The notes: generated from the sequence alone by a model not told the origin. 64,000 bases of DNA from Clostridia bacterium (GCA_900755895.1 CAAEIG010000125.1:16643-80642), one strand, 5' to 3'; shown: positions 42,234-51,626, counted from the first letter of the stretch. Program-made: numbers and translations.

Positions 42234-43667
42234 ATGGCGAGAGATGTTTACGAGTCCCCCTTGTCCGCCCGGTACGCGGATAAGGAAATGAAATACCTGT
42301 TTTCCCCGGATATGAAATTCCGCACCTGGCGGAAGCTGTGGATCGCCCTGGCGGAGGCTGAGATGGAGCTGGGCCTGCCGGTGACCCAGGCGCAGATCGA
42401 CGAGCTGAAGGCCCACGCCGACGACATCAACTATGAGGTTGCTCAAGAGCGGGAGAAGATCGTCCGCCACGATGTGATGAGCCACGTCTATGCCTACGGC
42501 CAGCAGTGCCCCGGCGCCGCCGGGATCATCCATCTGGGGGCCACCTCCTGCTATGTGGGCGACAACACCGATATCATCATTATGACGGAGGCCCTCAAGC
42601 TTATTCGCAACAAGATTGTGGGCGCTGTGCGGGTGCTGTCCCGTTTTGCGGAAGAGTACAAAGACCTGCCCACTCTGGCTTTCACTCATTTCCAGCCTGC
42701 CCAGCCCACCACCGTGGGCAAGCGCGCCACCCTGTGGATCCAGGACCTGCTGATGGACCTGGAGGACGTGGAGTACCAGCTTTCCAAGGCAAAGCTGTTG
42801 GGTTCCAAGGGCACCACCGGTACCCAGGCCAGCTTCCTGGAGCTGTTTGAGGGCGACCACGAAAAGTGCCGGGAGCTGGACCGGAAGATTGCCCAGAAGA
42901 TGGGCTATCAGGAGTGCTTTGCCGTCTCCGGCCAGACCTACTCCCGGAAGCTGGACAGCCAGATGCTGAACATCCTCTCGGGCATTGCCCAGAGTGCAGC
43001 CAAGTTCTCCAACGACATCCGGCTGCTGCAGCATTTGAAAGAGGTGGAGGAACCCTTCGAAAAGGGCCAGATCGGGTCCTCTGCTATGGCCTATAAGCGC
43101 AATCCCATGCGCAGCGAGCGTATTGCCTCCCTGGCTCGTTATGTCATTGCCGACGCTGTGAACCCCGCCATGACTATGGCTGCCCAGTGGTTCGAGCGCA
43201 CCCTGGACGACTCTGCCAATAAGCGTATCAGCGTGCCGGAGGCGTTCTTGGCGGTGGACGGCATTTTGAATCTGTATCAGAACGTGGCGGACGGCTTGGT
43301 GGTGTATCCCAAGGTGATCCGGCAGCATATGCTTCGCGAGCTGCCCTTTATGGCCACGGAGAACATCATGATGGACGCAGTCAAGCGGGGCGGCAACCGC
43401 CAGGAGCTTCACGAGCGGATCCGGGTGCACTCCATGGAGGCAGCCCGGGTGGTGAAGGAGCAGGGCGGCGAGAACGACCTGTTGTCCCGGATTGCAGGGG
43501 ATCCCATGTTTGGGGTCACCCTGGAGGAGCTTCACGACATTGTGAAGCCCGAAAAGTACGTTGGACGCGCACCGGAACAGACTGCCCAGTTCCTTGCGGA
43601 AGTGGTGGCCCCGGTGTTGGAAACTTATCAGGACGTGGCGGAGGACACTGCGGAGATCACCGTGTGA
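42234..43667 (+). CDS. purB: Adenylosuccinate lyase
   Basis: Catalyses two fumarate-releasing steps of purine synthesis (SAICAR to AICAR; adenylosuccinate to AMP). The superfamily signature is SSAMAYKRNPMRSERI near 287. HDVMSHVYAYG near 81 and HLGATSCYVGDNTD near 99 supply catalytic His and binding residues, and 477 aa fits the family. The ATG at 42234 has AAAGGG 13 bp upstream, a rather long spacing. It is followed by purA after 44 bp, so the two consecutive AMP-branch enzymes are co-transcribed. Confidence 0.97.
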   Translation: MARDVYESPLSARYADKEMKYLFSPDMKFRTWRKLWIALAEAEMELGLPVTQAQIDELKAHADDINYEVAQEREKIVRHDVMSHVYAYGQQCPGAAGIIHLGATSCYVGDNTDIIIMTEALKLIRNKIVGAVRVLSRFAEEYKDLPTLAFTHFQPAQPTTVGKRATLWIQDLLMDLEDVEYQLSKAKLLGSKGTTGTQASFLELFEGDHEKCRELDRKIAQKMGYQECFAVSGQTYSRKLDSQMLNILSGIAQSAAKFSNDIRLLQHLKEVEEPFEKGQIGSSAMAYKRNPMRSERIASLARYVIADAVNPAMTMAAQWFERTLDDSANKRISVPEAFLAVDGILNLYQNVADGLVVYPKVIRQHMLRELPFMATENIMMDAVKRGGNRQELHERIRVHSMEAARVVKEQGGENDLLSRIAGDPMFGVTLEELHDIVKPEKYVGRAPEQTAQFLAEVVAPVLETYQDVAEDTAEITV

Positions 43668-43711
43668 GCCGCGCAAACTCAAACAATCAATTGAGAAAGG
43701 CATGAAGACTT

Positions 43712-44992
43712 ATGGTTAAAGCGATCGTAGGCGCCTGCTGGGGCGACGAGGGCAAGGGGAAGATCACCGACGTGTTGGCGGAGGATTCCGACATTGTTGT
43801 GCGGTTCCAAGGCGGCAGCAACGCCGGACACACCATCATCAATGAGTACGGCAAATTTGCCCTGCATCAGCTGCCCTCCGGTGTGTTCCGTCAGAACATC
43901 ACAAACATCATTGGCAACGGCGTGGCCCTCTCTGTGGAGAACTTTCTGAAGGAGGTCCAGGACCTGGTGGATCGGGGCGTGCCCATGCCCAAGCTGCTGG
44001 TCTCTGACCGCTGCCAGGTGGTCATGCCCTATCACAAGGAGCTGGACGGTATGGAAGAGGCTCGCTTGGCAGCCAAGTCCTTTGGCTCCACCAAGTCGGG
44101 CATTGCCCCCTTCTATTCTGACAAGTATGCCAAGATCGGCTTCCAGATCAGCGATCTGTTTGACGACAAGGATTCCATCATGGACCGGATCGATCATGTT
44201 CTGGGCCTGAAGAATGTGCTTTATACCGAGCTGTACCACCAGAAGCCTCTGGATCGGGACGAGATCTATGCCAAGCTGATGGAGTACAAAGAGGCCCTCG
44301 CCCCCTATGTGGCGGATACCACCACTCTGCTGCACAATGCAGTGAAAGAGGGCAAGACCGTCCTGCTGGAGGGTCAGTTGGGCTCTCTGAAGGACCCTGA
44401 CCTGGGCATCTATCCCATGGTCACCTCCTCTTCTCCCTTGGCTGGTTACGGCGCAGTGGGTGCCGGCGGCATCCCGCCTTACGCCATCCAGGAGATCGTC
44501 ACCGTTGTGAAGGCTTACTCCAGCGCTGTGGGCGCCGGCGAGTTTATCAGCGAGATCTTCGGCGAAGAGGCCGATGAGCTGCGGCGCCGGGGCGGCGACG
44601 GCGGCGAGTACGGCGCTACCACCGGCCGTCCCAGAAGAATGGGTTGGCTGGACCTGGTGGCTGCCCGCTACGGCTGCATGGTGCAGGGCACCACTGCAGT
44701 GGCCTTCACCGTGTTGGACGCTCTGGGCTATCTGGATGAGATCCCCGTGTGCGTGGGCTATGAGCTGGACGGCAAGCGCATTGACAACTTCCCGCCCACG
44801 GCACAGCTGAAGCGCTGCAAGCCCATTTTGGAGGTTCTGCCCGGCTGGAAGTGCGACATCGGCGGCATCAAGAAATATGAGGATCTGCCTGAGAACGCTC
44901 GGAAGTACGTGGAATTTGCCGAGAAGGAGATCGGGGTGCCCATCACCATGGTGTCCAACGGTCCCGCTCGGGATGACATCATTTACCGCTAA
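43712..44992 (+). CDS. purA: Adenylosuccinate synthetase
   Basis: Makes adenylosuccinate from IMP, aspartate and GTP. The P-loop region AIVGACWGDEGKGKITD opens the protein (GDEGKGK near 12), RFQGGSNAGHTI near 29 follows, and GTTAVAFTVLDALGYLDEIPVC-type residues near 330 and the GPARDDIIYR end are typical. The 426-aa length is usual. The GAGAAAGG site lies before the ATG. It is the second gene of the purB-purA operon and ends at a strong terminator. Confidence 0.98.
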   Translation: MVKAIVGACWGDEGKGKITDVLAEDSDIVVRFQGGSNAGHTIINEYGKFALHQLPSGVFRQNITNIIGNGVALSVENFLKEVQDLVDRGVPMPKLLVSDRCQVVMPYHKELDGMEEARLAAKSFGSTKSGIAPFYSDKYAKIGFQISDLFDDKDSIMDRIDHVLGLKNVLYTELYHQKPLDRDEIYAKLMEYKEALAPYVADTTTLLHNAVKEGKTVLLEGQLGSLKDPDLGIYPMVTSSSPLAGYGAVGAGGIPPYAIQEIVTVVKAYSSAVGAGEFISEIFGEEADELRRRGGDGGEYGATTGRPRRMGWLDLVAARYGCMVQGTTAVAFTVLDALGYLDEIPVCVGYELDGKRIDNFPPTAQLKRCKPILEVLPGWKCDIGGIKKYEDLPENARKYVEFAEKEIGVPITMVSNGPARDDIIYR

Positions 44993-45000
44993 AAAAATTA

Positions 45001-45035
45001 GCGCCGCTGTCTGCGGACGGCGGCGCATATTTTTC
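45001..45035 (+). terminator. Terminator of purB-purA
   Basis: The GC-rich stem GCGCCGC / GCGGCGC (45001-45026, with inner GTC/GAC pairs) is followed by ATATTTTT, 9 bp after the purA stop. Confidence 0.9.
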
Positions 45036-45103
45036 CCCTGGCTTTCCTAAGATAGGGGAGAGGGAACCTCCCTGGGAAAGCGCCATGAAAGGAGTAGACG
45101 TAT

Positions 45104-46933
45104 ATGTGTGGCATCGTAGGATATATTGGCGAGGAGCAGGCGGCACCCATTTTGCTGGGGGGCCTGCAGAAACTGGAGTACCGGGGGTACGACTCTGCAG
45201 GAGTCGCCGTCTATAATGACACGGGGCTTCACGTGGTCAAGTCCAAAGGGCGCCTGAGCGTTCTGGACGGCATTCTGCAGGGGGGAAGGATCCTGCCCGG
45301 CACGGTGGGTATCGGTCACACCCGTTGGGCCACCCACGGCGCACCCAGCGATGTGAATTCCCATCCCCAGGTCAGTGACGGGGGCAAGTTTGCCGTGGTG
45401 CATAACGGCATCATCGAGAATTACCTGTATCTGAAAAACCATCTGATTCGCCGGGGTGTTGAGTTTGTCTCCGATACGGACACCGAGGTGGTGGCCCAGA
45501 TGTTGGAATACTACTACAAGGGCGATGTGCTGGAGGCCATCGCCAAGGTGATTTCCAAAGTGGAGGGCAGCTATGCTCTGGGCATCATCTGTGCAGACTG
45601 CCCGGAGAAGCTCTTTGCGGTGCGCAAGGATAGCCCCCTGATTATCGGCGTGGGCAAGGGTGAGAACTACATCGCGTCTGACGTGCCGGCTATTCTCTCC
45701 CGCACTCGGGATATCTACCGCCTGAAGGACCGGGAAGTGGCGGTGCTCACTCGGGATTCCATCGACTTTTTCAACGGGGACCTGGAACCCATCCAAAAGG
45801 AGTCTGAGCGGATCCAGTGGGATATCTCTGCCGCAGAGAAGGGCGGCTATGAGCACTTCATGATGAAGGAGATCTGTGAGCAGCCCGAGGCACTGCGCAA
45901 GACCATCTCCCCCCGTATCCGGGACGGCAAGATAGTTTTGGACGACGTGACCTTGACCCGTGAACAGATCCAGGATTTGAAGAAAGTGTTCATCGTGGCC
46001 TGCGGTACCTCCTATCATGTGGGCGTGGTGGCCAAGTACGCCTTTGAGCGGCTGTTGAAGATCCCGCTGGAGGTGGACGTGGCTTCCGAGTTCCGCTATC
46101 GGGATCCCATTCTGGACGATAAGACCCTGGTGATCATCATCAGCCAGTCCGGCGAGACGGCGGATACCCTGGCTGCTCTGCGCATGGCCAAGGAGCGTGG
46201 CTGCCGGATCCTGTCCATTGTCAACGTGGTAGGCAGCACCATCGCCAATGAGAGCGATGATGTGCTGTACACCTGGGCTGGCCCTGAGATTGCCGTGGCC
46301 TCCACCAAGGCATACAGCACGCAGCTGGCGGTGATCTATCTGATTGCCTTGTATATGGCGGATCAGTTAGGGACGGTACCCCAGGAGGAAATGGATCAGT
46401 ACCTGGCAGATCTGCAGCGCCTACCGGATTTGGCTGAGGCGTGTCTGGCGGATAAAAAGACCATCCAGTACTTTGCCTCTCAGTACTTCAATGCCCACGA
46501 CATGTATTTTATCGGCCGGAACGTGGACTATGCTGCCAGTCTGGAAGCCAGTCTGAAGCTGAAGGAGATTTCTTATATTCACTCAGAGGCGTACACTGCC
46601 GGCGAGTTGAAGCATGGTCCCATCTCCCTGATTGAGGATGGCACTCTGGTGATTGCCATTTCCACCTATGAAAAGCTGTTTGACAAGATGATGTCCAATG
46701 TCCGAGAGGTGAAAGCCCGGGGAGCCGTGGTGCTGGGGATCACTGTCCGTGGCCGTGAGGACGCTCTGAAGCAGGAGACGGATTATCAGTTCTGTGTGCC
46801 TAAGATCACAGATTTCATGTTGCCCAGCCTGAGCATTCTGCCCCTGCAGCTGTTTGCCTACTATGTGGCCAGCATGAAGGGCTGCGACATCGACAAGCCC
46901 CGGAACCTGGCGAAGTCTGTCACTGTGGAATAA
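45104..46933 (+). CDS. glmS: Glucosamine-6-phosphate synthase
   Basis: Makes glucosamine-6-P from fructose-6-P and glutamine, the entry to amino sugars. The N-terminal class II glutaminase has the nucleophile Cys2 (MCGIVGYIG) and GIGHTRWATHG near 70. Two SIS domains follow (CGTSYHVG near 303; SQSGETADTLAAL near 347; FIGRNVDYAASLEASLKLKE-type region near 468). The conserved C-terminal PRNLAKSVTVE is present, and the 609-aa length is standard. AAAGGAG precedes the ATG. There is no glmS ribozyme in the 110-bp gap upstream. A terminator follows. Confidence 0.98.
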   Translation: MCGIVGYIGEEQAAPILLGGLQKLEYRGYDSAGVAVYNDTGLHVVKSKGRLSVLDGILQGGRILPGTVGIGHTRWATHGAPSDVNSHPQVSDGGKFAVVHNGIIENYLYLKNHLIRRGVEFVSDTDTEVVAQMLEYYYKGDVLEAIAKVISKVEGSYALGIICADCPEKLFAVRKDSPLIIGVGKGENYIASDVPAILSRTRDIYRLKDREVAVLTRDSIDFFNGDLEPIQKESERIQWDISAAEKGGYEHFMMKEICEQPEALRKTISPRIRDGKIVLDDVTLTREQIQDLKKVFIVACGTSYHVGVVAKYAFERLLKIPLEVDVASEFRYRDPILDDKTLVIIISQSGETADTLAALRMAKERGCRILSIVNVVGSTIANESDDVLYTWAGPEIAVASTKAYSTQLAVIYLIALYMADQLGTVPQEEMDQYLADLQRLPDLAEACLADKKTIQYFASQYFNAHDMYFIGRNVDYAASLEASLKLKEISYIHSEAYTAGELKHGPISLIEDGTLVIAISTYEKLFDKMMSNVREVKARGAVVLGITVRGREDALKQETDYQFCVPKITDFMLPSLSILPLQLFAYYVASMKGCDIDKPRNLAKSVTVE

Positions 46934-46942
46934 TTCTTTTGG

Positions 46943-46970
46943 AAAAGCTCGGGAGACCGGGCTTTTCTTT
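46943..46970 (+). terminator. Terminator of glmS
   Basis: The stem AAAAGC(T)CGG / CCG(G)GCTTTT (46943-46966, loop GAGA) is followed by CTTTTG. Confidence 0.85.
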
Positions 46971-47021
46971 TGTTGGAACCGTGGGAAAGAACTTTGGAAA
47001 AAAGCTTGAAAGGGAACAGAT

Positions 47022-47516
47022 ATGGATGCAATACGCAAAGCGGAGGTAAGGGATGTCTCCCGTTTGGCTGAGATTTTGATTTTTACAAAACGGGTTCATT
47101 ATAGAGAGATTTTCCACAATGATTTCGTATCCTTTGGAGAGATGCAGGTGCTTCCCCTGGCCCAAGAATACTTGGAGGATCCTGAGAAGTTGGAACACAT
47201 CTGGGTGTATGACGATGGGTTTGTAAAAGGGCTAATCCATGTAGAAGGCCGAGAAGTGCAGGAATTGTATGTGGACTGTTTCTTTCAGGGTCAGGGAATT
47301 GGAGGCAAGCTCCTAGAGTTTGCCGTAAATCGGTGGAACGTCAATCAGCTGTATGTTCTGGAGAAAAATAACAGCGCGATTGCGTTTTATAAGACGCATG
47401 GATTTTTCCCCACAGGGGAACGACGCTTGGAGCCGGGGACGCCGGAATATGTCATCCGCCTGGAGCGACGGGAAAAGGAGAACCCTTGCGGAAATGGCTC
47501 GGATATGCTAAAATAA
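47022..47516 (+). CDS. GNAT family N-acetyltransferase
   Basis: A 164-aa GCN5-related acetyltransferase: IRKAEVRDVSRLAEI at the N-terminus, ELYVDCFFQGQGIGGKLLEFAV near 86 (acetyl-CoA binding QGQGIG loop) and NNSAIAFYKTHGFFPTGE near 117-134. The layout matches RimI-like small GNATs, but the substrate is unknown. AAAGGGAACAG precedes the ATG. The promoter of guaA lies inside its 3' end, so guaA can be expressed separately. Confidence 0.9.
   Translation: MDAIRKAEVRDVSRLAEILIFTKRVHYREIFHNDFVSFGEMQVLPLAQEYLEDPEKLEHIWVYDDGFVKGLIHVEGREVQELYVDCFFQGQGIGGKLLEFAVNRWNVNQLYVLEKNNSAIAFYKTHGFFPTGERRLEPGTPEYVIRLERREKENPCGNGSDMLK
47486..47514 (+). promoter_or_regulatory. Promoter of guaA
   Basis: TTGCGG (47486-47491), a 17-bp spacer and TAAAAT (47509-47514) lie in the last codons of the acetyltransferase gene, 50 bp before the guaA ATG. 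Confidence 0.7.
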
Positions 47517-47564
47517 CTTCCATTGAGATTGATGAAAGACTGCAAAAAAGGGACGGGATTACAC

Positions 47565-49100
47565 ATGGCAAATACCGCTCATGAGCGCGTGGTGGTGCTG
47601 GACTTTGGTGGCCAGTATGCGCAGCTCATTGCCCGCCGGGTCCGGGACCTGGGGGTTTATTGTGAGATCAAGAATTATAAAACTGACCCGGAGACTCTCC
47701 GGGACTGCAAGGGCATCGTGTTTACCGGTGGCCCCAACAGTGTCTATGCAGAGGATGCTCCGCTGTGCTCCAAGGAGATCTTTTCTTTGGGGGTGCCGGT
47801 GTTGGGCATCTGTTACGGCGCCCAGACGATGGCCCACCTGCTGGGAGGGGCAGTCTCTTCCAGTGAAGTGCCGGAGTTTGGAAAGACCATGACCCAGTTC
47901 AAGGCAGATTCTCCCCTGTTTCAGAATGTTGGGGAAAGTGTCTGCTGGATGAGTCATAACGACTATATCAGCCAGCTGCCTGAGGGCTTTACGTCCTCTG
48001 CTTGGAGTGCCCATTGCCCCGTGGCTGCTATGGAGAATGTGGAGCGGAAGCTGTACGCCACTCAGTTCCACCCGGAGGTGGAACACACGGAGCAGGGCAC
48101 TGAGATGTTCCGGAATTTCTTGTACAATATTTGTGGTTGTGCAGGAGATTGGGAGATGAAGTCCTTTGCCCAGGAGACCATCCAGGCTATCAAGGAGAAG
48201 GTTGGAGATAAGAAAGTGCTGTGCGGTCTATCGGGTGGAGTGGACTCCTCCGTGGCTGCCATGTTGGTGCACAAGGCCATCGGCAAAAACCTGACTTGTA
48301 TTTTTGTGGATCACGGTTTGCTCCGCAAGGATGAAGGGGACATGGTAGAGCAGGTGTTCAAGAAGGAATTCGACATGAACATCATCCGTGTCAATGTGAA
48401 GGACCGCTTTTTGGAGAAGCTCAAGGGCGTGTCTGACCCTGAGCGTAAGCGGAAGATCATCGGCGAGGAATTTATCCGAGTGTTTGAAGCCGAGAGTCAG
48501 AAGCTGGGAAAAATGGACTTCCTGTGCCAGGGAACCATCTATCCTGATGTGGTGGAAAGCGGCACCGGCGAGGCGGCCGTAATCAAAAGCCATCATAATG
48601 TGGGTGGCCTGCCCGAGGACATTGGATTTGAAGGCTTGGTGGAGCCACTGCGGGACCTGTTCAAGGATGAAGTCCGGCGAGTGGGCATTGAGCTGGGGAT
48701 TCCGGAGAATTTGGTATGGCGGCAGCCCTTCCCGGGACCGGGTCTGGCAGTGCGGATCATGGGTGAGATCACTGAGGAGAAGGTGAATCTTCTGCAGGAT
48801 GCCGACGCCATTTTCCGTGAAGAGGTGGCAAATGCGGGACTGGATCGCAGTTTGAACCAGTATTTTGCAGTGCTCACAGCCAACCGTAGCGTAGGCGTTA
48901 TGGGCGATGGAAGGACTTATGGAGTTACCGTGGCACTGCGCGCCGTGACCACTACGGACTTTATGACAGCGGATTGGGCGCATTTGCCCTATGAGCTGTT
49001 GGGCCGTACTTCCAACCGTATCATCAATGAGGTGGAGGGCGTCAACCGGGTGGTCTATGATATCACGAGTAAGCCGCCTGCCACAATAGAATGGGAGTAA
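47565..49100 (+). CDS. guaA: GMP synthase (glutamine-hydrolysing), full length
   Basis: Converts XMP to GMP with ATP and glutamine. The 511-aa protein has a class I glutaminase domain (about 1-195; nucleophile Cys in GICYGAQTMAHLLGG near 85; later His-X-Glu in QFHPEVEHT near 170) and an N-type ATP-pyrophosphatase domain (LSGGVDSSV near 225) with the GMP-synthase dimerisation domain ending in TIEWE. The start at 47565 has AAGGGA about 11 bp upstream. An imperfect copy of its ATPase half occurs at 60926, and both are followed by near-identical repeats, so this gene's 3' flank is a possible integration site. Confidence 0.98.
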   Translation: MANTAHERVVVLDFGGQYAQLIARRVRDLGVYCEIKNYKTDPETLRDCKGIVFTGGPNSVYAEDAPLCSKEIFSLGVPVLGICYGAQTMAHLLGGAVSSSEVPEFGKTMTQFKADSPLFQNVGESVCWMSHNDYISQLPEGFTSSAWSAHCPVAAMENVERKLYATQFHPEVEHTEQGTEMFRNFLYNICGCAGDWEMKSFAQETIQAIKEKVGDKKVLCGLSGGVDSSVAAMLVHKAIGKNLTCIFVDHGLLRKDEGDMVEQVFKKEFDMNIIRVNVKDRFLEKLKGVSDPERKRKIIGEEFIRVFEAESQKLGKMDFLCQGTIYPDVVESGTGEAAVIKSHHNVGGLPEDIGFEGLVEPLRDLFKDEVRRVGIELGIPENLVWRQPFPGPGLAVRIMGEITEEKVNLLQDADAIFREEVANAGLDRSLNQYFAVLTANRSVGVMGDGRTYGVTVALRAVTTTDFMTADWAHLPYELLGRTSNRIINEVEGVNRVVYDITSKPPATIEWE

Positions 49101-49157
49101 CTTTAAGAGCCTGAAAAGCTTGATATAACTGGCCTTTGGCGGAGTAACATCTTCCAG

Positions 49158-49237
49158 GGCAACGATTTGGCAACACTTTTTCATAATTCAAAAAAAGAGA
49201 GCTAACTGATTTTGAGTAGTCAGTTAGCTCTCTTTTT
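49158..49237 (+). repeat. Direct repeat R1 (terminator-bearing, possible att site)
   Basis: An 80-bp sequence that recurs at 61966-62045 with about four or five mismatches. It opens with GGCAAC GATTT GGCAAC, continues through a T/A-rich link, and ends in a 13-bp perfect stem GAGAGCTAACTGA / TCAGTTAGCTCTC followed by TTTTT. It terminates guaA. Its recurrence after the second guaA gene, and the accessory genes between the copies, suggest the left attachment site of an integrated element. Confidence 0.85.
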
Positions 49238-49341
49238 GTTATCTTAAAGCCTACCAATAAAATACTCAAGGAAGACTAGAGTACAGTGTCTCGGATCAAG
49301 TAATTGTCTTATTAAAGCCACAGATTCAGTTTTTCTGGTTA

Positions 49342-50199
49342 TTATTTTTTCCTTCTCTCGTCAATCATCCGAACAAACAATTCAACCGTTGCTGGATCAC
49401 TGTGTGAAAAAAAGGAGCTTTGCTTTTTATCCAATTCGGAAATCCGATGCATGTCCGTCTGTTCCAGTACAAAGTCAAAGACATTCAAGTTTTCCTCCAT
49501 ACGTGATTTATGGATGGATTTAGGAATGACGACAATTCCCCGCTGAATATTCCAGCGCAGGATAATCTGTGCTGTTGTTTTCTTGTACTTCTCAGCAATT
49601 TGAGCAAGTACTGGATTTTCAAATAATCCGCCGCGCCCCTCTCCAAAAGGTGCCCAGGCTTCCAGCTGGATTCCATACTTATCCATCCACTTTTTGGCCT
49701 CTACTTGCTGATTGAACGGGTGAGTTTCTACTTGGTTGACCATGGGTTTTACACGGCTAAAGGATGCTATGTCTACCAGTCTGTCAGGATAGAAATTGGA
49801 TACCCCGATTGCACGCAATTTTCCCTCGTTATAGAGGTCTTCCAGTGCTCGGTATGCTCCATAGTAATCCGAAAAAGGTTGATGAAGGAGAACAAGATCG
49901 AGATAATCCGTTTGCAGTTTCCCCATGGATTCCAGAACAGATTTTTTTGTTTCCTCATATCCGTAATGCTCCACCCAAACCTTCGTTGTAAGAAAAATAT
50001 CTTCTCTGGGAATGTTTGATTTGGCAATGGCATTTCCAACTTGTTCCTCGTTGAAATAGCTTTGTGCCGTATCGATTGAGCGATAACCTACAGCCAGTGC
50101 ATCCAGTACGCAGCGTTCGCATTCTTCCTTGGATACTTGGTAGACGCCATACCCTACAATTGGCATTTTTACTCCATTATATAAGGTGACCTGTTCCAT
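49342..50199 (-). CDS. Aldo/keto reductase
   Basis: A 285-aa NAD(P)H-dependent AKR. The catalytic tetrad is visible: Asp and Tyr in SIDTAQSYFNE near 44-49, Lys in FLTTKVW near 74 and His in LLHQPFSDYY near 106. GVSNF near 142 and IPKSIHKSRMEENL near 245 shape the cofactor site. It fits the AKR5-type (2,5-diketogluconate reductase-like) group that detoxifies aldehydes. The start at 50199 has GGAGG 8 bp upstream. It is divergent from a MerR gene, with a 19-bp-spacer promoter between, so it is the likely regulated target. Confidence 0.93.
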   Translation of the reverse strand: MEQVTLYNGVKMPIVGYGVYQVSKEECERCVLDALAVGYRSIDTAQSYFNEEQVGNAIAKSNIPREDIFLTTKVWVEHYGYEETKKSVLESMGKLQTDYLDLVLLHQPFSDYYGAYRALEDLYNEGKLRAIGVSNFYPDRLVDIASFSRVKPMVNQVETHPFNQQVEAKKWMDKYGIQLEAWAPFGEGRGGLFENPVLAQIAEKYKKTTAQIILRWNIQRGIVVIPKSIHKSRMEENLNVFDFVLEQTDMHRISELDKKQSSFFSHSDPATVELFVRMIDERRKK

Positions 50200-50269
50200 C
50201 TTTGCTACCTCCATTTCTATTTCGTTCACGAAAGAATTGTGATTTCGTGTGTTTTGTGTTACCATACAG

Positions 50270-50300
50270 AGTGTAGCACCCGGTAGTAACTACCGGTCAA
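50270..50300 (-). promoter_or_regulatory. MerR-type promoter with central dyad for the aldo/keto reductase gene
   Basis: On the minus strand TTGACC (plus 50295-50300) and TACACT (plus 50270-50275) are 19 bp apart, the over-long spacing MerR activators correct by DNA twisting. The inverted repeat CCGGTAG-TAA-CTACCGG (50280-50296) lies within the spacer. Confidence 0.8.
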
Positions 50301-50341
50301 TAGTCTTTTAGTAATTTTTCAAAATTTCTGAGGTGATTTCC

Positions 50342-50746
50342 ATGCAGTACAGTATGAAACAGACTTGTCAGAAAGTGGGGATGACCTATGAGGCATTAAA
50401 GTTTTATTGCAATCAAGGGTTAGTTCCAAATGTAAAACGTGACAAAAACAATTACAGGATATTTGATGAACACGACATCGAATGGATCAAAGGACTGACC
50501 TGCTTAAAGCGCTGTGGGATGAGCCTGGAGGACATGAAGCGTTATCTTGCACTGTGCTTAAAAGGGAGATCTACCATTCCCGAAAGAAAAGAAATCCTGA
50601 AGAAGCAGCGGGATCTTCTCATGAAGAAGATGGAAGATCTGCAGGAAGATATTGCATACATTGACCAGAAGCAGAGCTATTATGACGATGTGCTATCTGG
50701 AAAAACCAAATATACCAGCAATTTAATTGACACAGACCAAGAGTAA
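50342..50746 (+). CDS. MerR-family transcriptional regulator
   Basis: A 134-aa regulator. The winged helix-turn-helix (about 4-70) reads KQTCQKVGMTYEALKFYCNQGLVP then NNYRIFDEHDIEWI, followed by a dimerising coiled coil (about 80-118, ILKKQRDLLMKKMEDLQ). The C-terminus has no cysteine-based metal site, so it resembles AdhR-like MerR proteins answering aldehyde or electrophile stress (inference). The start at 50342 has GAGGTGA 6-8 bp upstream. It is divergent from the aldo/keto reductase and is probably its activator. Confidence 0.92.
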   Translation: MQYSMKQTCQKVGMTYEALKFYCNQGLVPNVKRDKNNYRIFDEHDIEWIKGLTCLKRCGMSLEDMKRYLALCLKGRSTIPERKEILKKQRDLLMKKMEDLQEDIAYIDQKQSYYDDVLSGKTKYTSNLIDTDQE

Positions 50747-50756
50747 AGGGAGCCTT

Positions 50757-51626
50757 TTACAAAAGTGCAGTCAAAATTTCTCCAATATCTCCGTCAATAC
50801 AAATTGCCTGCTTTTCAATTTCTCTCGGGCAATATGCTTCTGACCAGTTGATACAGGCGTAGGATGCCCGGCTATTTTGATAGGTCATTTTCCAAAATGG
50901 ATATTTGATAATGACTGGCGTATTGCTGCCCACACCCAATTCCAGAAAGAGAATATGCTGTCCTTCGTGGTGGTGTAGAAACTCCTCATAACGCCGTGCT
51001 GCCTGATGCCAACCTTCATCTTCTACAAAGGTATGGTCCGACCGCAGGTTCATGGACATGGGAGCGCCGCAGATAGGACAATATGGCACTAATTCCATGG
51101 GAACTTTCCTGTTTTTTTGCTCAGCTACCATCTTCTTGATGATGGTTTCGTTGTCATAGGTCTTTTGGTGGCAAGGCTTAGAACACTGCCACAGGCCGTA
51201 GTCCCCCTGAGTATAGAACAGCCGCCTTTTGTCAAATCCGGCTTTCTGGAAGCAATGGTCCACATTGGTGGTCAGCACAAAATATTCTTTGTGCTGCACC
51301 AGCTTCAAAAGATCCTGGTAAACTGGCTTTGGCGCATCCAGATAGCGGTTGATGTAGATATACCGGCTCCAGTATGCCCAGTGCTCTTCCAAGGTGTCAA
51401 AAGGGTAGAATCCACCGGAATACATATCGTGAAAGCCATACTGGTCAATAAAATCATGGAAATACCGGTGAAAGCGTTCTCCTGTATAGGTGAATCCAGC
51501 AGAAGTGGAAAGACCAGCACCAGCCCCAATCACGATCCCATCTGCTGTATCCAGTTCCTGTTTGAGCCGCCCGATATTATCCCAGCAGGCGCTGGTAGAT
51601 TGCATAATCGTTGTCTTTGAACACAT
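50757..51626 (-). CDS. Class M sirtuin (SirTM), protein ADP-ribosyltransferase
   Basis: A 289-aa sirtuin-fold protein. GAGAGLSTSAG (34-44) and TTNVDH (119-124) bind NAD, with Asn121. Where deacetylase sirtuins have catalytic His, this has Gln140 (FYTQGDYG), the replacement described for SirTM enzymes, which ADP-ribosylate proteins instead of deacetylating. Zinc-type cysteines occur in QCSKPC (148-152) and CPICGAP near 195. Its start overlaps the macrodomain gene by 50 bp, with AGGTGA 8 bp upstream. In known operons SirTM and macrodomain modify a lipoylated GcvH-like protein; neither that nor a lipoate ligase is near here, so the target is unknown. Confidence 0.88.
   Translation of the reverse strand: MCSKTTIMQSTSACWDNIGRLKQELDTADGIVIGAGAGLSTSAGFTYTGERFHRYFHDFIDQYGFHDMYSGGFYPFDTLEEHWAYWSRYIYINRYLDAPKPVYQDLLKLVQHKEYFVLTTNVDHCFQKAGFDKRRLFYTQGDYGLWQCSKPCHQKTYDNETIIKKMVAEQKNRKVPMELVPYCPICGAPMSMNLRSDHTFVEDEGWHQAARRYEEFLHHHEGQHILFLELGVGSNTPVIIKYPFWKMTYQNSRASYACINWSEAYCPREIEKQAICIDGDIGEILTALL

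Noticed and set aside
44993..45103. glmS ribozyme upstream of glmS
   Set aside because: AGCGCC occurs at 45000, but it is part of the purA terminator stem; the gap is too short and lacks the other conserved ribozyme segments.
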